Assembly: GCA_963969395.1 (NCBI GenBank)
Contig: OZ017804.1
Span: 12,710,001 to 12,774,000 of the forward strand
Length of the DNA stretch: 64,000 nt
From: Pseudoscleropodium purum
Taxonomy: Eukaryota > Streptophyta > Bryopsida > Hypnales > Brachytheciaceae
Direction: 5' to 3'
Positions 11,771 through 24,969 of the stretch are shown one piece after another; the stretch's first letter is position 1, and every line of letters begins with the position of its first letter. Position numbers and translations under genes: made by a program. Under the pieces are notes generated by a model. It searched no databases, was not told the origin of the DNA, and saw nothing but the letters and a program-made list of their open reading frames with translations.

Positions 11771-13111
11771 TAGTGAAGATTTTTTTTTTTCCTGCACTAC
11801 CCAAAAAACACAAAATAAAATAAGTTTGCAAGCCACCCTTGTTCTGTCCTTGCACAGAACCTTCATTTTTCAGTTCCCGGCAGACTTGACTAAGTTTAAA
11901 CTCACCAAGAGAAGAAGAAGAGACAGCTGAGTGTACTGCAGCCAAATTGGGCCCCAGATGTCATTGTGGAAAGCTTTTTCTGGAGCAGCCGTTGGGAAAG
12001 ACTTGGCAGGGCCTTGACAAGCACTGCAGTAGTGACTAAGTTCCGTCTTGGCAGCCGACCGTGGTTTGGAGTTTTCTGATGATTCACAACACGCATTATT
12101 CGAGATGGACGAAAAGCAGATGGATACTACAGTACAGTACATGATGAATCAATCCCTTCGCTTGGCTTTTCAACTGGAACTCGTTTTTTTCTCTTGTAGT
12201 AAAGTACCGTATGCTAACTTGAAAAATCTCACTTTGGAGTGCAAATGTCGCCATAGACTTGTTGACATTGCTGATGAGCTTCGTAGAATCAGCGCTTCTT
12301 CGAAGTACACTACGTAAACATAGAATGGCTTGAGGACTTGGAAGACAAAAGTAGCATCTACTGTAAATGAAACTCATATGTGTTCACAACTGGAGCTTCA
12401 CAACTTGACTGACAACGGCAGTTGCCTAATCAGATACGTAAACAAACGTGAAAGATTCTCAGATCTGAAACAGTCAAGTGTGTTCACGACTTGACACGTG
12501 TATGATGTCCAATAAGATATGGACACAATGTGACAGATGCTCTGATTCTTCGGATATGCAGGGAATGAGCAATTGCCAAGAGTGTCAGAAGAGGACATTC
12601 AACCGTTCAGATCCCTCGTTTGCTTCAACCCAGATTGGCATTTTAAGTTGAAACATAACTACGCTCATCGGGGGTCAGATGGAGAGAGGTAATCCAATCT
12701 TGTATCACATAATAATCTCAGAACGTAAAACCCTAATCGAGAGACTCCGTCGAGAGAAATTACACAGAAATTTTCGAGAGAGAAAACATCCTTGCGGATA
12801 TGCTCCATGAAAGAGCTCCAAAAGAATCGAATACATGGAGCTATTATAGTACACGGCAGCACACAGACAGTGCCACGATGAGAATGCAAAGGTGTAACTT
12901 ACTCTTTGCTCTCAATCCTCTATACCCTAGTACGTATCTTATCATTTCGAACTACCGAGTTACTACCTAAGATGATTAGTAGACATCAATTGGATGATTT
13001 AACATATAAAATGGCGCCACAGGAGCAGGTACCATAATGTAACGAACAACAGATTACTGTTTGGTCAGAATTTTCTATGTCCAGATACTTCGATTAGTAA
13101 TAATTCTCAAG
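11771..13111. other. Intergenic DNA with 3' flank of the U-box gene
   Basis: This segment is less AT-rich than its surroundings. A plus-strand frame at 12048-12317 (89 codons) reads plausibly but matches no family I know and has no splice partners. AAAACCCTAATCGAGAG near 12727 resembles a plant telo-box type leader motif, without a gene attached. The 3' UTR of the minus-strand U-box gene must lie in the right end of this stretch. Confidence 0.35.
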
Positions 13112-15211
13112 TTACTGCCTAGTTGCCAATTGCCTGAAATGAGTAGCAGACATGAAATGCGTGCTGTGCGGGTTCGTCTGGTGATCCGGCTCTCTTTTCT
13201 GAAGGAGCTTCAAAAGAGAGGTTGCTTTTCGCTTGGCTCGTGGGGTGCCCATGGTGAGCAGTGAATACAATGAAGGAACTGCGGTGCTGACCTGCATTAC
13301 GGATGAGACAATTCGTTCACCTCCATTCCTGCAAAGAGCCAGTAAGACGGCAATCGCATTTTCTCTCCCCTTGGGCGTCCCCACCCTCAGCATGCGTACC
13401 AAGATCGGAATTGCAGACGCGTCAGCGATGGCGGTGAGACCCTCGGTGGATCCTGCTACGAGGGCCAGAACCATTAATGCATCATCAGCAATTCCTCCCT
13501 CTTCTTCGCTAAGAAGCGAAACCAAGATCGTCACAGCTCCAGACTCCACAATGGAGGACTTGTTGCCATGATAGACGGCAAGATTGAAGAGAGCAGAGGC
13601 AGCATCCTTCTTGCCTCTCCGCGGTGTGCCATCCCGAAGAAGCGCCACAAGTCCAGGAATGGCAGTAGGTCTCTTGCCAATCACTATCTTGTACTCATCC
13701 ACCACGGACAACGAGAAAAGCGTCGCAGCGGCGTTCTCTCTTGATTCCATGCTTCCACCAAACCTAAGAACATCGATGATAGGGTCTAGGGCATTAGCGT
13801 TAATTATCAACGCTTTGTTGTTGTCATATATTGAGAGGTTAAGAAGAGCAGTAACGGCATTCTCTTGTGTTTTGGGGTCCTTCGAGGAGAGGAGAGTTAC
13901 AAGGCAAGGGATCGCGCCTGCTTCTGCTATGCACATTCGATTATCTGTGCCGCATTTCGCAAGCAATCGGAGCTCATACGCAACCTGTTTCTGCACATCC
14001 GGGGAGCCCGTAGCAAGCTTACCCACAAGAAAAGACGCTGTCATTTTAGTTGCTTCAAGGGCAGCCTTCGAAGTCGCAACCTGATTATTTCCTCCTTGGC
14101 CTTTAGATCCCTTCTCAGGCTTATCGAATGGAATGTGATAATCCTCACACCACTGTGAAATCAAGCTCCGCAGGGCGTAATTCGGTATCAAGTTCACATG
14201 TCCAAGCTTCTGCCCACTCTTGGGACATGTAGGATGACCTGCGTCAATCCATCTCGCTATTGACGTTCGATCATACGTCTGCCCAGTGGCCACGATCACA
14301 GGATCTCGCATAAGATCAAGAGAGATTGGACACCGAAACTCATCAGGAGGGTTCACTACGACATTACTCCTCCCGCTCGTAGAGACCTCACCTTCATCGT
14401 CAACCGCTGAAGTCCGAGAGCCGTTGCTACCTTCTTCCATCTCCGTCACACCGCACACGATACACTTGCCGTACCGAACAAAGCCAATGAAATTCGTCGC
14501 AGAAGCGAGAGTTTCTTCGGTTTCATCTTCAGCCTCTGTCGACTCAGCCTCCAGCCTCCGCACCTCCTTCTCACAGTCTCTGGCATTCTTCAACTCCAAC
14601 TTCGCAAACAAGCTTTGTAATTGCCTGGCGTCGGGTTCTTCTTTCCTCTCGACTTGCTCCAACAGCCTGGTCACCTCCTCCGCAAGAGCGTCCTCCGCCG
14701 GATCAGCAAACAGCTTCGCCCGCTGAACTTGCATCTTCACGAGCTCCACCTGCTCTCTTACTTCGTCCGAGATTTCAAGAAGTTCCAGAGGCATCATTTC
14801 TAGAGCAGCAACGAGAGTCCCGGTGATTTCAAAAAACTTCTCGCTGATGAATTTGTTTCGAAAAACGGACAAGAAAACACTGGATTCCCTGCACTCGTCT
14901 ATCAACTCCTTCGTGCTCGTCATCACATGGTAAATGTTGCGGAATGCGATAAGCGCAGATGGCGGCATCGGCGGATTGGTGTCCCGTATCTCCTCGAAGA
15001 GAGGGGACAAAAGCTTGATTCTCCGAGCGATGTTGGCCACATTCCGTTTCTGGCACACGAGCGGCCTCTCACAGCTTGCTACCTGCTGCGCCAACACTAC
15101 TAAGGAACTAACGAGCGCTTTGGAGGAAAGACTTGCCGGCGGGGGCGACATATCCGCCATAGCTGCTTCTCTCCGTTGACTTCTCAACTCCCGACGCGAC
15201 CTCTGTGCCAT
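13112..15211 (-). CDS. U-box/ARM-repeat E3 ubiquitin ligase (PUB16/17-like)
   Basis: A single-exon frame of 699 aa with start ATG at 15211-15209; an in-frame Met at residue 18 is an alternative start. An N-terminal helical (UND-like) domain spans about aa 30-245, with a charged coiled-coil-like stretch at 150-230. The U-box is at aa 289-362: PPDEFRCPISLDLMRDPVIV, GQTYDRTSIARWID, GHPTCPKSGQKL, PNYALRSLISQW. Armadillo repeats follow at about aa 405-675, with repeated marks such as NAVTALLNLSIYDNNK, NAAATLFSLSVVDEYK and DAASALFNLAVYHGNK. Family knowledge: the U-box recruits an E2 and the ARM repeats bind the substrate. PUB17/ACRE276-type proteins act in defence signalling and PUB14/PUB13 types in receptor turnover. 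The UND-U-box-ARM order, the FVRYGKC motif and the single exon suggest the PUB16/17 group. The sequence is intact. Confidence 0.96.
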   Translation of the reverse strand: MAQRSRRELRSQRREAAMADMSPPPASLSSKALVSSLVVLAQQVASCERPLVCQKRNVANIARRIKLLSPLFEEIRDTNPPMPPSALIAFRNIYHVMTSTKELIDECRESSVFLSVFRNKFISEKFFEITGTLVAALEMMPLELLEISDEVREQVELVKMQVQRAKLFADPAEDALAEEVTRLLEQVERKEEPDARQLQSLFAKLELKNARDCEKEVRRLEAESTEAEDETEETLASATNFIGFVRYGKCIVCGVTEMEEGSNGSRTSAVDDEGEVSTSGRSNVVVNPPDEFRCPISLDLMRDPVIVATGQTYDRTSIARWIDAGHPTCPKSGQKLGHVNLIPNYALRSLISQWCEDYHIPFDKPEKGSKGQGGNNQVATSKAALEATKMTASFLVGKLATGSPDVQKQVAYELRLLAKCGTDNRMCIAEAGAIPCLVTLLSSKDPKTQENAVTALLNLSIYDNNKALIINANALDPIIDVLRFGGSMESRENAAATLFSLSVVDEYKIVIGKRPTAIPGLVALLRDGTPRRGKKDAASALFNLAVYHGNKSSIVESGAVTILVSLLSEEEGGIADDALMVLALVAGSTEGLTAIADASAIPILVRMLRVGTPKGRENAIAVLLALCRNGGERIVSSVMQVSTAVPSLYSLLTMGTPRAKRKATSLLKLLQKREPDHQTNPHSTHFMSATHFRQLATRQ

Positions 15212-15960
15212 ACACTCCAGATCCTAAATACGCTTCTTCAATTCATCAAGGTCTATCCTCAACCACCTAGTTAGCCTTCCACTTCATACCGCAACCTTCT
15301 CCAATTCAATTCACTTCAAATCCTTCCAAACTAGGACCAACCGTTAACAAACCCAGATCTCCACCCACCAAGAAAAAACACCCAAAACCCAAAGTTTCAA
15401 CTCTTCTAACACTCTCTAGCTCCTTCAAGATCACCCACAAAGATCCTCCAACACAAGATTCACACGAAACCCTACACCACCACAGAACCAACCATTCTGA
15501 CTCAAAATGGGGTCAAAGCAAGTCGCTCCAAAGCTAATTCGAATGAAGAAACCTCTCTGCTCGCCCTCAGCGCGCTTGCTTCCGATTCCACGCAGCCCAA
15601 AGTGGAAAACACAAGAGTCACACAGGAGCTGCAAAGGCAGCCGTCTGCTATATGGATCATTCAAGGCAAAGGGAGCCGAAACACGTTGAATGAGGAAGAC
15701 GACGCCAACCAATACATACGAGTTCGGCGCGAGAAGTACGCCTGATACGTAGTGGGATAGTATTTCAGTACTCGTACGCGGTTGTTGGGTCCCCTTGAAA
15801 TGCCGGCCGAGTTCCGGTGAAACTCCCCTGCGGTTGCAACTGTGCCCGCCCGCCACTACAGTACCGAAGTCCACCAGACGTATCGAATCCTTTTACTTTT
15901 TACTTTAACTTTAACTTTCCACTTTTTTCCAGAGTCCAATTGCAATGGATTACTAATAAT
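15212..15960 (-). promoter_or_regulatory. 5' UTR and promoter region of the U-box gene
   Basis: This is the upstream side of the minus-strand gene. The proximal 250 bp is pyrimidine/A-rich with no long frame, like a leader. At 15893-15930 a short direct repeat of ACTTTTT and TTTAACTTTAAC lies near the probable promoter. A 147-codon minus-strand frame at 15431-15874 is open but resembles nothing known and probably falls within the leader. Confidence 0.4.
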
Positions 15961-16287
15961 TCGTTGATGCCCTTGCCAGCAACTTGATGCCTTGGTCAGG
16001 GGGACTTCTGTGTCTTGGAAAATTATTGTTTACTTTGAAATTCAATCCGCCGTTTATTGGTTGCAATATTTTAATTTATTTTAATTTTTAAAATGGCTTG
16101 TTCACCGAATTTAACCAGCTGCACACTACCTTAGCGGTGGCTTTGCCTATGTGGCATTAAGCTCAGCTTGCTTTTGGAGTAAGGTTCGACTTGAAATTTT
16201 TCTCATATGTGGCTTTTGTCAATGCAAAGGTAACATTATTAACCAACATTGGGGGGTCTTTTTTTCTCCCTTGGCAAGTAAGAGCCC

Positions 16288-16404
16288 CTAGTATTGCAAC
16301 TTCTTAGCCTGCCAATGATTGTATAATTTTTTAGTTAGTTAATGATAGTAGCATTGCAACTTCTTAATCAATCAATGACTACGTAATTTTCCAGTCAACC
16401 AATG
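16288..16404 (+). repeat. Two tandem ~58 bp copies
   Basis: TAG.ATTGCAACTTCTTA, then CAATGA.T..GTAATTTT.AGT, then CAATGA occurs twice in succession. No coding potential. Confidence 0.65.
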
Positions 16405-16589
16405 ACACTGGTGGAATTCAGGGAGGGATTATTCCAATTTTCAAAGAAGAATCATGGTTTATCCTAGTTAACAATGTTATAAAGCCTCCACCTCTTTGGT
16501 TCAAATTCCAAAGCCAATAAAGAGTCATTTGTCCCATTTAAAAACACCAATTTATTAGTACACTCATTATTGGCTATAAATTAAAGGAG

Positions 16590-16765
16590 GAGTGGTTAGA
16601 ACATTACAAAAAATGTCAACCTTCAAGAAGGCTGCGAGTTTTGAATTGCCCGGAAACCACCACCCCTACAATTAGAGAGGAATTCAAACTGTTTTCTATC
16701 TTTTAATGAAAGTAGCTGATGAGGCACTAATTGTGTCACATCAATGCCACATCAAGTTTTCATAC
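16590..16765. mobile_element. Repeat family R2 fragment (GAGGGCTG family)
   Basis: GAACATTACAA, then GGCTGCGAGTTTTGAATTG, CCCCTACAATTAGAG, and a GATGAGGCAC...GTGTCACATC dyad match the left arm of the element at 24975-25300. An AT-rich tract follows, as in the other copies. Only one arm is clear. Confidence 0.5.
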
Positions 16766-17379
16766 TTTTTTAATATTTAATATTTAATATTTTTTTATTT
16801 TTTTATTTTTCATTTTCATTTTCATTTTTTTATATTTTATATTTTTTTAAATATTCTTTTTCATAAAAATTATTTCTTTATTTTTCTATACTTGCACTAC
16901 AAGGCGCCGAAAAATGAATCCTTGATAGTCCTCAGCAAGTTTCAAATTTTTCTAGTGACTAGTCTTTGTGTAGACATTGTTTGATTCACTTAGAAGAATC
17001 ACTTTTTCTTCGAAGACCATTCTAAATTAATTTTAATCCAAGGTATCCAAAATTGGATTAAAATGCAATCAATATAATGGAAAAACATTACATAACAACT
17101 TAGGGTTCTCTACTGATTATTGTTAATTAATTTAGGTCATATAAAAAGAGTAATAAATATAATTGAATTATTTCCATATAGAGGTTTATACATGCTAAGT
17201 ACAAAAATAGAATAATGTACATTGATGATTTTATTCTTGAAAGTAGTATGAAGATAAAATATAAGTGAAATCCTAACCTTGTCATATGTCAGTTTTGTTT
17301 CTATAATACCATGTACTAGCTTTGGAAAAAAATTGATGGTAAAAACATCATTACTTTCTACTTGAGGCAAGTTGGCCTA

Positions 17380-17650
17380 CCATTAGACGAGATTTTAGCT
17401 CCCAAGAGGGCTATGAGTTCCCCTATACTTATCTGGGTTTCCAATATCCTATAGCAATTGCATGATGTGGCACAACAATTGCCATGTCACGTCTTTTTTT
17501 AAATTAAAACTTTAAAAACTTCTTTTTGCATTTTAAAATTTTCAAAAAAAAAATTATTTAAAAAAAAATCTGATAGCAACGTTTCTAGACTACTTGGGAA
17601 ACAACACCAGAAATAGGTCCAAACAGACCTCCAGATCCCCCAAAAAACAT
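17380..17650. mobile_element. Repeat family R2, diverged copy
   Basis: GATTTTAGCTCCCAAGAGGGCTATGAG is followed by a TGATGTGGCAC...GCCATGTCACGTC dyad and an AT-rich tract, the same order as the copies at 24975 and 63560. The right arm is poorly conserved. Confidence 0.4.
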
Positions 17651-18644
17651 CTAATGAATTATCCCCTGAAAGCCAAAGGGGTTAAAATGTGTTATAAAAT
17701 ATAAGTTCTATAGCATTTTTGAAGTTTGCATTCAAAGAAGATAATGTGAAGCACAAAAAGTCAAAAACATCTATATGGTCAAAATTATAAAATTCTCTTT
17801 AGATTTTTTCCAAATGAATTTTGAAGATATAACTTCAAAAATATATCAAAAATACAATTTGTATTTTAGCATTTGAATTTTTTATTGGTCAAAATTGTGG
17901 TCTCTATTGATTTACAAAAAAAATGCATTAAATCTAGTAATGAGAACAACAACACTTTCTCCAAATAGTCAATTTTCCAACACTAGTCAAATTCTCAACA
18001 CTTTGTGTTATTTCCCTCATAATTTTTGTTTGACCACAACAATCTTGGTTTTGAATACGTAGTATAAAAATTGAAAGACAACCCAATCTAGTTTGTACAA
18101 AAAGAAAAATAGTTTGAAAAAAAATTCTAACCAAAAATATTGCTCAAAGTCAAGCAACGACTATAAAATGAATTACATAATGCCAAGTCTAATAGTTCAT
18201 CACATACATACATATCTACACTTTTCACAAATCTAAGAGTGTAGAAAGAAGGGGCTGCATTATGACTTATAATGCATTTTTGACTAATCAATGAAATGGT
18301 GACAAATCTGCCTTGAAAGCCAAACTTGACATTATGGTCACTTGAGCACTGAAGGGTTAATTGTACTAATTTATTTTACTTAGAAAATTTGATCTTTATA
18401 ATTTTAAATTTGATTTTCCATTGCAATCCAACCCCAATTCCGTATATTGAAATATTGAAATTTGACCAGCCTAGCCAAAGCCTTCAAATAAAATAAAATA
18501 TTTAGCATTGATGTCACCGAGTGCTAAGTGATGTCATTAGGAGGACTTAGCTGAGACCTTCTGTTGACTTACAGTATGATATTAGTAACTTTTTATTTGA
18601 AATTTCAGTTCCTAGATGTGCTCCGAACAGCTCCAAATAAGGTA

Positions 18645-18770
18645 GTCTGCTCCAAGTAAACAACCTTTTAAGAGCTGATTGCACTTGGGGGGAACTTAAA
18701 CTTCCTGAAACAATTTCCACAAACAATTTGTACCAAAGAAAGCGGAATTGGCATTTAACTGAAGTTGTTT
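18645..18770 (+). repeat. Dispersed repeat R3, copy 1
   Basis: TTTTAAGAGCTGATTGCA, a short G run, AACTTCCTGAAACAATTT and GGAATTGGCA are found inverted at 46798-46902. No coding potential. Confidence 0.65.
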
Positions 18771-19545
18771 CATATTTTTTGGACCTTTGGGAAATGAGTT
18801 TTAAATTTTTGAACTTGAAACATAGTAGTCACAAAAAGCAATCACCTCTTTAAATGTACATTGTTGGTACATTGAAGAAAGCAAAATGTAGCTTTGTGTT
18901 AGTTGTTGCCTTTACAGCATGATCAATTCTAGAACACATACCCTACCGGCTTAGTTGCCTCAAATAAATGTTGGATGGCATGGAGTCATTTTTTATGAAC
19001 AAATTTCTTGTTGTAAAAGAGAAAAACAATATAACATATTGATCCAAATTTTTTACAAAGCTTGCATAAATCAATGAAGACAAAGGTTAACATTGATTTA
19101 AAAGACAAATGTGAATGAAGCTAATGTTTATTGGGAATGATTCTATCATCTACATGGCAAATTCCATCTTTGATGCCTTTGTTAGGGATAGACCTTATAG
19201 AAAATTGACATTTTTTTGCCTCCAAGAAATTCTAAGGTCCCTAATGACAATGAGGTTATTTGACCCCACCACAGTTGGATGGACTATAGTGGTACACAAG
19301 TGTAAATTGTGTGTAAGACACAAGTGTCTCTTTTGAGCTCATTGCTCATTGTGACAAATTGTCACAATGAACTCAAGATTTGGTTTCGTTTTTTAAATTT
19401 GATTTCCATAATTTACCTCCTCCAATCAGAGATAATATAAATTACATTTTATTCACCCCACCCCCCACCTTCCCTCTTCCAATAAAAAATAATTTAAATT
19501 AGATTTTGTTTAGTTCATCCCTCCTCCCTTCTTTATAATTTGACA

Positions 19546-19712
19546 AGTCAAGAAAACTTGACAATGAATATAGGATATATATCCTAGTATCCCAATATAT
19601 ATCCTAGCACATATCTTTGTACTATACATATCCCAGTATGTATTCCAACATATATATGTATCCGTATAAGTATCTATATATTTGTATATCCATATTTGTA
19701 CATTCATATATC
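19546..19712. repeat. Degenerate TATCC/ATATTTGTA simple repeat
   Basis: TATATCCTAGTATCCCA-type words alternate with GTATCTATATATTTGTA-type words. A related tract occurs at 27410-27535. Confidence 0.7.
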
Positions 19713-22140
19713 TATGTTTTTGGAGATCAACAGTTGGGGTGTGTGTGTAATTTCTATAAAAAAAAATAAACAACTCTCAATTTGGAGGACTGATGGAGGC
19801 TGGTTAATTAATTGCTGGAGGTTGGTTTCTCTCTTTTCAACTCATTGTCATTGGGGTACACAACCTACCTCACTGTTCTACAAAGCCAAAGCCATTGAGA
19901 CAAGGTTGTAAGTGCCACTTTTTGCATGATTCAAGACTTTGTTCAATCTTTATTCATTGTATTTCCATACATGTTGAGAAGAGATCGTACTTTGATTGCA
20001 TTTTGTTGTCATACTAATTTATACTAATATTGGCTTAGATTGATGGAGAGGTAACGTTGGATTTAAAGAGAAGATTTGCACAGAGAAAATTAAATTACAT
20101 TTAAAATGGATGTGAGAAAGTTTGAAAAGGACCTTACTCAAAAAGCAATCCAATGCTACAAAGACAAAGCCTCATCTAGCATAGCTATTTGTTCAATCTT
20201 CTAATAAAATTCATTTTGCCAAATACTAAAAGTCCCTAATATTTTTTAAGATTAATGCATACCATTTACATTTCATTATTTATGAAACATACAATTTCCA
20301 TAAAATATTTGCATTAATTACAAGAATTATTATCTATTGACAAGATATTGTAAATGTTATATTCTATTAAAACAACATTTTTAATATTTAAATCATCCAA
20401 ATTGTGTACTTCTAAATGGATGATTTATTGAATTATAAAACAATAATTCTCCCTTCCTAATCTTAAAGAGGCACAAGCAAACTTAATAATTGTTTCTAAG
20501 ACAAGTATATCAAATTTAGATTCCAACCTAATTGCATTACAATGTTTGTCCTATCTTTATTTTATTTTAGCACCTAAATCTACGATAGGTGTATTTGATT
20601 GTTGAGATTTGTACCACATAAGTAAGGAAGAATGATAATTCTAAATTTAAATTTTGAGATGAAGAGGGCCCATAATGCATTAGTTGAAGGACACAATTAC
20701 ATATACACATACATACATACACACAATATATATGTGTGTGTGTGTGTATGTGCCTTATTTACTTACAAGTAGATGAAAATCTTGAAACAAAGCCATTCAA
20801 CATTTCATTTTAAACCAATGAAGCATGGACCCTAAAACCATGTCGAAACATTCAAGAATATTGGCTCACATGAAATGAATCATTTTTATTGTGAGTATTA
20901 CCACTTCATTCTTTCAAAGATACATTCTCATTAATACCTAATTTTTTCATAAGAATAACATAAGGACACCTAATTGTGACTTGTTTGCAAAACCATGCCA
21001 TGTAGATTCTTGCCTAAAATGTACAACATTGATATATAAGAGCCTAAAGTTGATTTTAGGTACTTCTATTTTGAATATTTTGAAATTTAATCATTTATTC
21101 TTCAACTAAGGTAATTACATCTAAATTATATTCAAATAATTAATTAAACATTATTTTTATTATCAAATTGCTTAATTTTTGTTGGATTTTGTTAAAAGTG
21201 ACAAGAGTATTCTAAATTCTCTTCACATGCATTATTAGACACCATACCAAAGGAATATACTAGGAATTTTCAAAGTATTCAACGTAGGTGCTTTCAAATC
21301 TAATCTTAAACTCTTGTAAATACTATAAGTGCACTTCAAGTACAAAAATCTTTAAGATTTGGCTTCAAAAAGGGGGCACAATTACATACAATTACATGCA
21401 ATTACCTCTAACCAACAAGACTCAACAAAAGTTGCAAAACTTTCAAGAATAGAAACCATGCTCAAAACCTTATTTTGGATGCATTTAGATGTTATTGTAA
21501 GTAAAAGGCTCCTAATCAGAAAAAAATGTAATGATTCCTTTGAAGGAAACATTCTCCATATAACAAAAAGCTAGGGATGTTACACCCTCTTCATACGGAA
21601 AGTCTCCTACTAGGCTCCTCTTTTTCACTTCACAACTTCTCATTGATTCTTTGTAGAAGTTTCATTCTCAAAGATTGAAGGTATGACAACCCCTACTTAT
21701 TCACCACCTTGAGAGGAAAATAATCTTTTGACCCTCAATCACTTTAGAAAATAGGCCCTCATCTACAAGCCAAGGAGAGCCATTCAAAAAAGGAGTGCCA
21801 CGTTTCCATTCTTCGAAGATTGGGAATGAAAAGAAAGAAGATGTCACCACAAACCCTAATAAAAATAATTCTAAAATAAGCTAGGAAAGACAAATCCATT
21901 AGAAACCACAAAATGAAACATGGATACTATCTTAGTGATGTCACAAGTCAAAAATGCCCCCAAAGAACTGTAGGGTTGCCGCAAAAGAGTAGAGGGCACC
22001 ATTAAAAATATAACAAAATTTGAATGGCCCTTATTTATTTCAGCGGTTGGAAAAATCCATCCATCCATCCAATCAAGATGATAATCATCACACCAATCAA
22101 AAATTGAATGTGCTCCTTTCCAAAAATACATGACGTGGAC
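19713..22140. other. AT-rich intergenic DNA, no gene seen
   Basis: No convincing coding frame. An imperfect purine-pyrimidine hairpin (ACATACATACACACA facing TGTGTGTGTGTATGTG) lies at 20701-20752. A CCATCCATCCATCCA run lies at 22056-22070. Confidence 0.5.
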
Positions 22141-22565
22141 AGAATCCGCTCCCATTCAAACCTGACCGACACGTGTAAAACTGAACCTACCAAGTGAGAC
22201 CGGAGCTGTCGGTGGACAGGTGGAGATAGTAGAGTGGATGACAAGCAACAACCCAACGAGGTCAGTAGGTGGCGACGTGGACGGCGCTAACGTGCTGGAC
22301 TGCTGGGCAACGTTGTCAACGATCATCCAGGCCGTCGGTCCGCGGACTGATCCATCTATTCATCCAACCAGCGGCAGGTAAGGATGTACCCGAGGATTTT
22401 TCATTTTAAAATTTTATAAGATTATTTTTTAAGCTTTCTGATTGGCGGACTTTTGTTTTTTCGGGGGAGACCACCGTCTATGAGTCAATTTAATTGGCTG
22501 ACGGAACTTAGGCCACCCCCCCCTCTCCGGCAATAAAGCCCCACCGAATTTGATGACTCACATGG
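22141..22565. other. GC-richer non-coding patch
   Basis: This is a CpG-containing patch in AT-rich DNA, for example GGCGACGTGGACGGCGCTAA near 22271. There is no long frame on either strand. TGAGTCA (22480) and TGACTCA (22554) form a spaced bZIP-type dyad. It could be an orphan promoter or a relic, but no gene starts nearby. Confidence 0.3.
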
Positions 22566-22689
22566 CACGGCATCTTTGCTTTGAAATGATCTCGTTCATA
22601 CCACTCAGCATTCACTCAGGAGGTTTTTTGAATTTGACTGTCTATTTTCCTTCTTTTCGGCCAAATTGAACCTGATTTAAAATCTTACA

Positions 22690-22910
22690 GGGATAATTCA
22701 TTTGCTTTAATATTGTGTGAATTGTTGGCTTTAATAAAATGAAAAAGCATTAAGTGAAAGTCAAACAATTGTAGAAGACCTTTCCTTTTCACAAAAAATT
22801 CTGAGGATGAATAGTTGCACTTTTGTCTTGCATGGAGAGATTCTTTGTCATTCACTAGACACAACACAAACGCTGCGTTGTTTATAGGTTAAAGTGTAGA
22901 GTCTAGTTAC
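22690..22910. mobile_element. Single-arm copy of the foldback family
   Basis: GAATTGTTGGCTTTAATAAA, AAAAGCATTAAGTGAAAGTC, GTAGAAGACCTTTCCTTTTC, GGATGAATAGTTGCACTT, GATTCTTTGTCATTCA and GTTTATAGGTTAAA follow the right arm of the element at 11301-11770 in order. The left arm is missing. Confidence 0.8.
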
Positions 22911-24960
22911 TTTCTCTACTTTCAACTCAAAACAGAAATTTTATAGATTTTTTCATCAAGTTTTTGTGGATGTTTTCAAATTGCAAATGGGAGTTTTTCC
23001 AATTCCTCTAGTTGACTTTGAATTAGCCGTTGATTCTTCCCAAAGATGGATTTATATAGTTACAATAGATTGATCACATCCACGTCATTTTCAATTTGCA
23101 CTTTTTGACACCGGTATGCTTAAAGCAGCCCCATCCATGCTCCCTATATTATCTAGCCAGGGGATTCAATGCAAGGGTTGGGAACCAAAAAAAACTCACC
23201 TTGGTGCTGAGCACGATTTTCTAAGCACCGGATGTAGCCAATTTTCACCAAAATAAAGTAGGAATATCTTAAATTATGTTGGTAATATAAGTGATTTCAA
23301 TGTATTTATTTTTGTCATTATTTTGCCTTCAAATGACAAAAGTAGCTATATTGGAACCGTTTATGGTATCGCCATGGTTTATGGTATTCTTACCTTATTG
23401 CAATATAGCATAGGTAAGGAGATTTTTGAAGAATCTAGTGTTCATCGATTTTTGAGCATTTTGCATTCAAATTTGCATCACTATTGATAATGTTCATCAC
23501 TTGTCATTAGCCAATGTTGGTCATTATTGTTGGTACTCGATAGCACTAAAACTTTATACTAGAATTCAATGTGTGATCAATAAATCAAGCCTTATAGAGT
23601 ATAGACCAAGTTATATTGAAGGGTTCTCTACTCACTAAGCAAAGACAAGTCATTGAACTCAATACAACTGCTTTTTTGTAGAGATTTCACCACACCATGG
23701 TAGTGATGCTTTTATTAGTGAAGGCATAGAATTAGTGTCATTGCATAAATATGGCAAAATTGACATAATAGAGTAATATTTTTGCCTATTCTAATCCCTA
23801 AAGATCACTTATGTTCCTATATAATCAAACTTCATTAGTTTTCTAAATTAAAATACATCTTTTAAAAATTTGAGGTTTTATATATAATAATATATATCCA
23901 TAATTTATAACTTCATTTTTTCATAATTATGAACATGAAAGTAAATTTTATATGACTTAAAAAAATCTTTGCAAAAATCATATTAATTACAAAATGATTT
24001 AAAGACTATTAATTTTTTAGCAAAATGGAGATTATAGTAATAAATGATTTGGTGTAATTGGTGTACTTTTTGAACTCCCACTCAAATAAATTCAATAGAC
24101 AAGTTCAAAAGTGTTGTATTTTAAGCTTTCAAGATGCTACCTTCAAAGTGTGACAAAAATCACAATATTAACAATTTTAGAGAAAATCAACATGGAATAC
24201 AAAATAGAATACTAGAGCTACATTTTCTTAATGGAGCATAAAGACAATTCAAATAAAGATCTATATGAAATTTAGGTTTAACTTTTCAAAACTTAATTTA
24301 GGCTTGTTATGTCCTTTAAGGGCTAATTTAATTGTTGTACAAATAGTGTCACTTTTGTGAATTAATATCACATGCACCACTAGGAAAAATTGATCAATAT
24401 CTTAGTATTCTTACAAGTATGAGAGGGTAAGGCTACTGTAGTTGACAAGTTTAATTGCATTTTTCACCTTTACTTTTATTTTCAGCTCTAGTTATGATTT
24501 TGCTATATATATTTGACCATATATATTTGACCATTTCAATAAAAGATAATCTTTGTACCATATCACCATAAAGCATAACCTTATTAAATCATACACATGA
24601 GATCGTTTGAGTGAATAATGTTTTTGCCACAAAATTATAGAATATTAAATCTTCAGCTTCTTTATAAAAAAAGTTCAATTTTCTTTCAAAGATTTAAACA
24701 TCACATTAGATGAATGACAAATATATTAGACAAAACATTGTCCTCAAGCATTCACCATCCATATTATGAAATTTGGAGTCATTACGAGTTATCAATGTTG
24801 CCATATAAGGTGAAAACACCCAAAATTGTCCTTGTCTCCAATCTTGACAAGTAAACTTGCATGTAAAGTGTTCCTAAAAGTGTAGTTAAGCCATTCCATG
24901 CACAACTACCATTGGTAGACAATTGATTCTTTAGATTTCGGTATCAAGACTGAACTATGT
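22911..24960. other. AT-rich intergenic DNA, no gene seen
   Basis: Very AT-rich with only short chance frames. A local direct repeat of ATATATTTGACCAT occurs at 24506-24533. I see no splice-linked coding pieces. Confidence 0.5.
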
Positions 24961-24969
24961 GCCTTAGTT

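Noticed and set aside
12048..12317. 89-codon frame as a gene downstream of the U-box gene
   Set aside because: No homology that I recognise, no splice chain and no leader; left as unexplained intergenic DNA.
12690..13040. Possible LTR with a TGGCGCC primer-binding-like word near 13012
   Set aside because: Only seven bases match, no second LTR or retrotransposon protein is present.
13233..15179. Plus-strand frames of up to 166 codons opposite the U-box gene
   Set aside because: Shadows of the intact 699-codon minus-strand gene.
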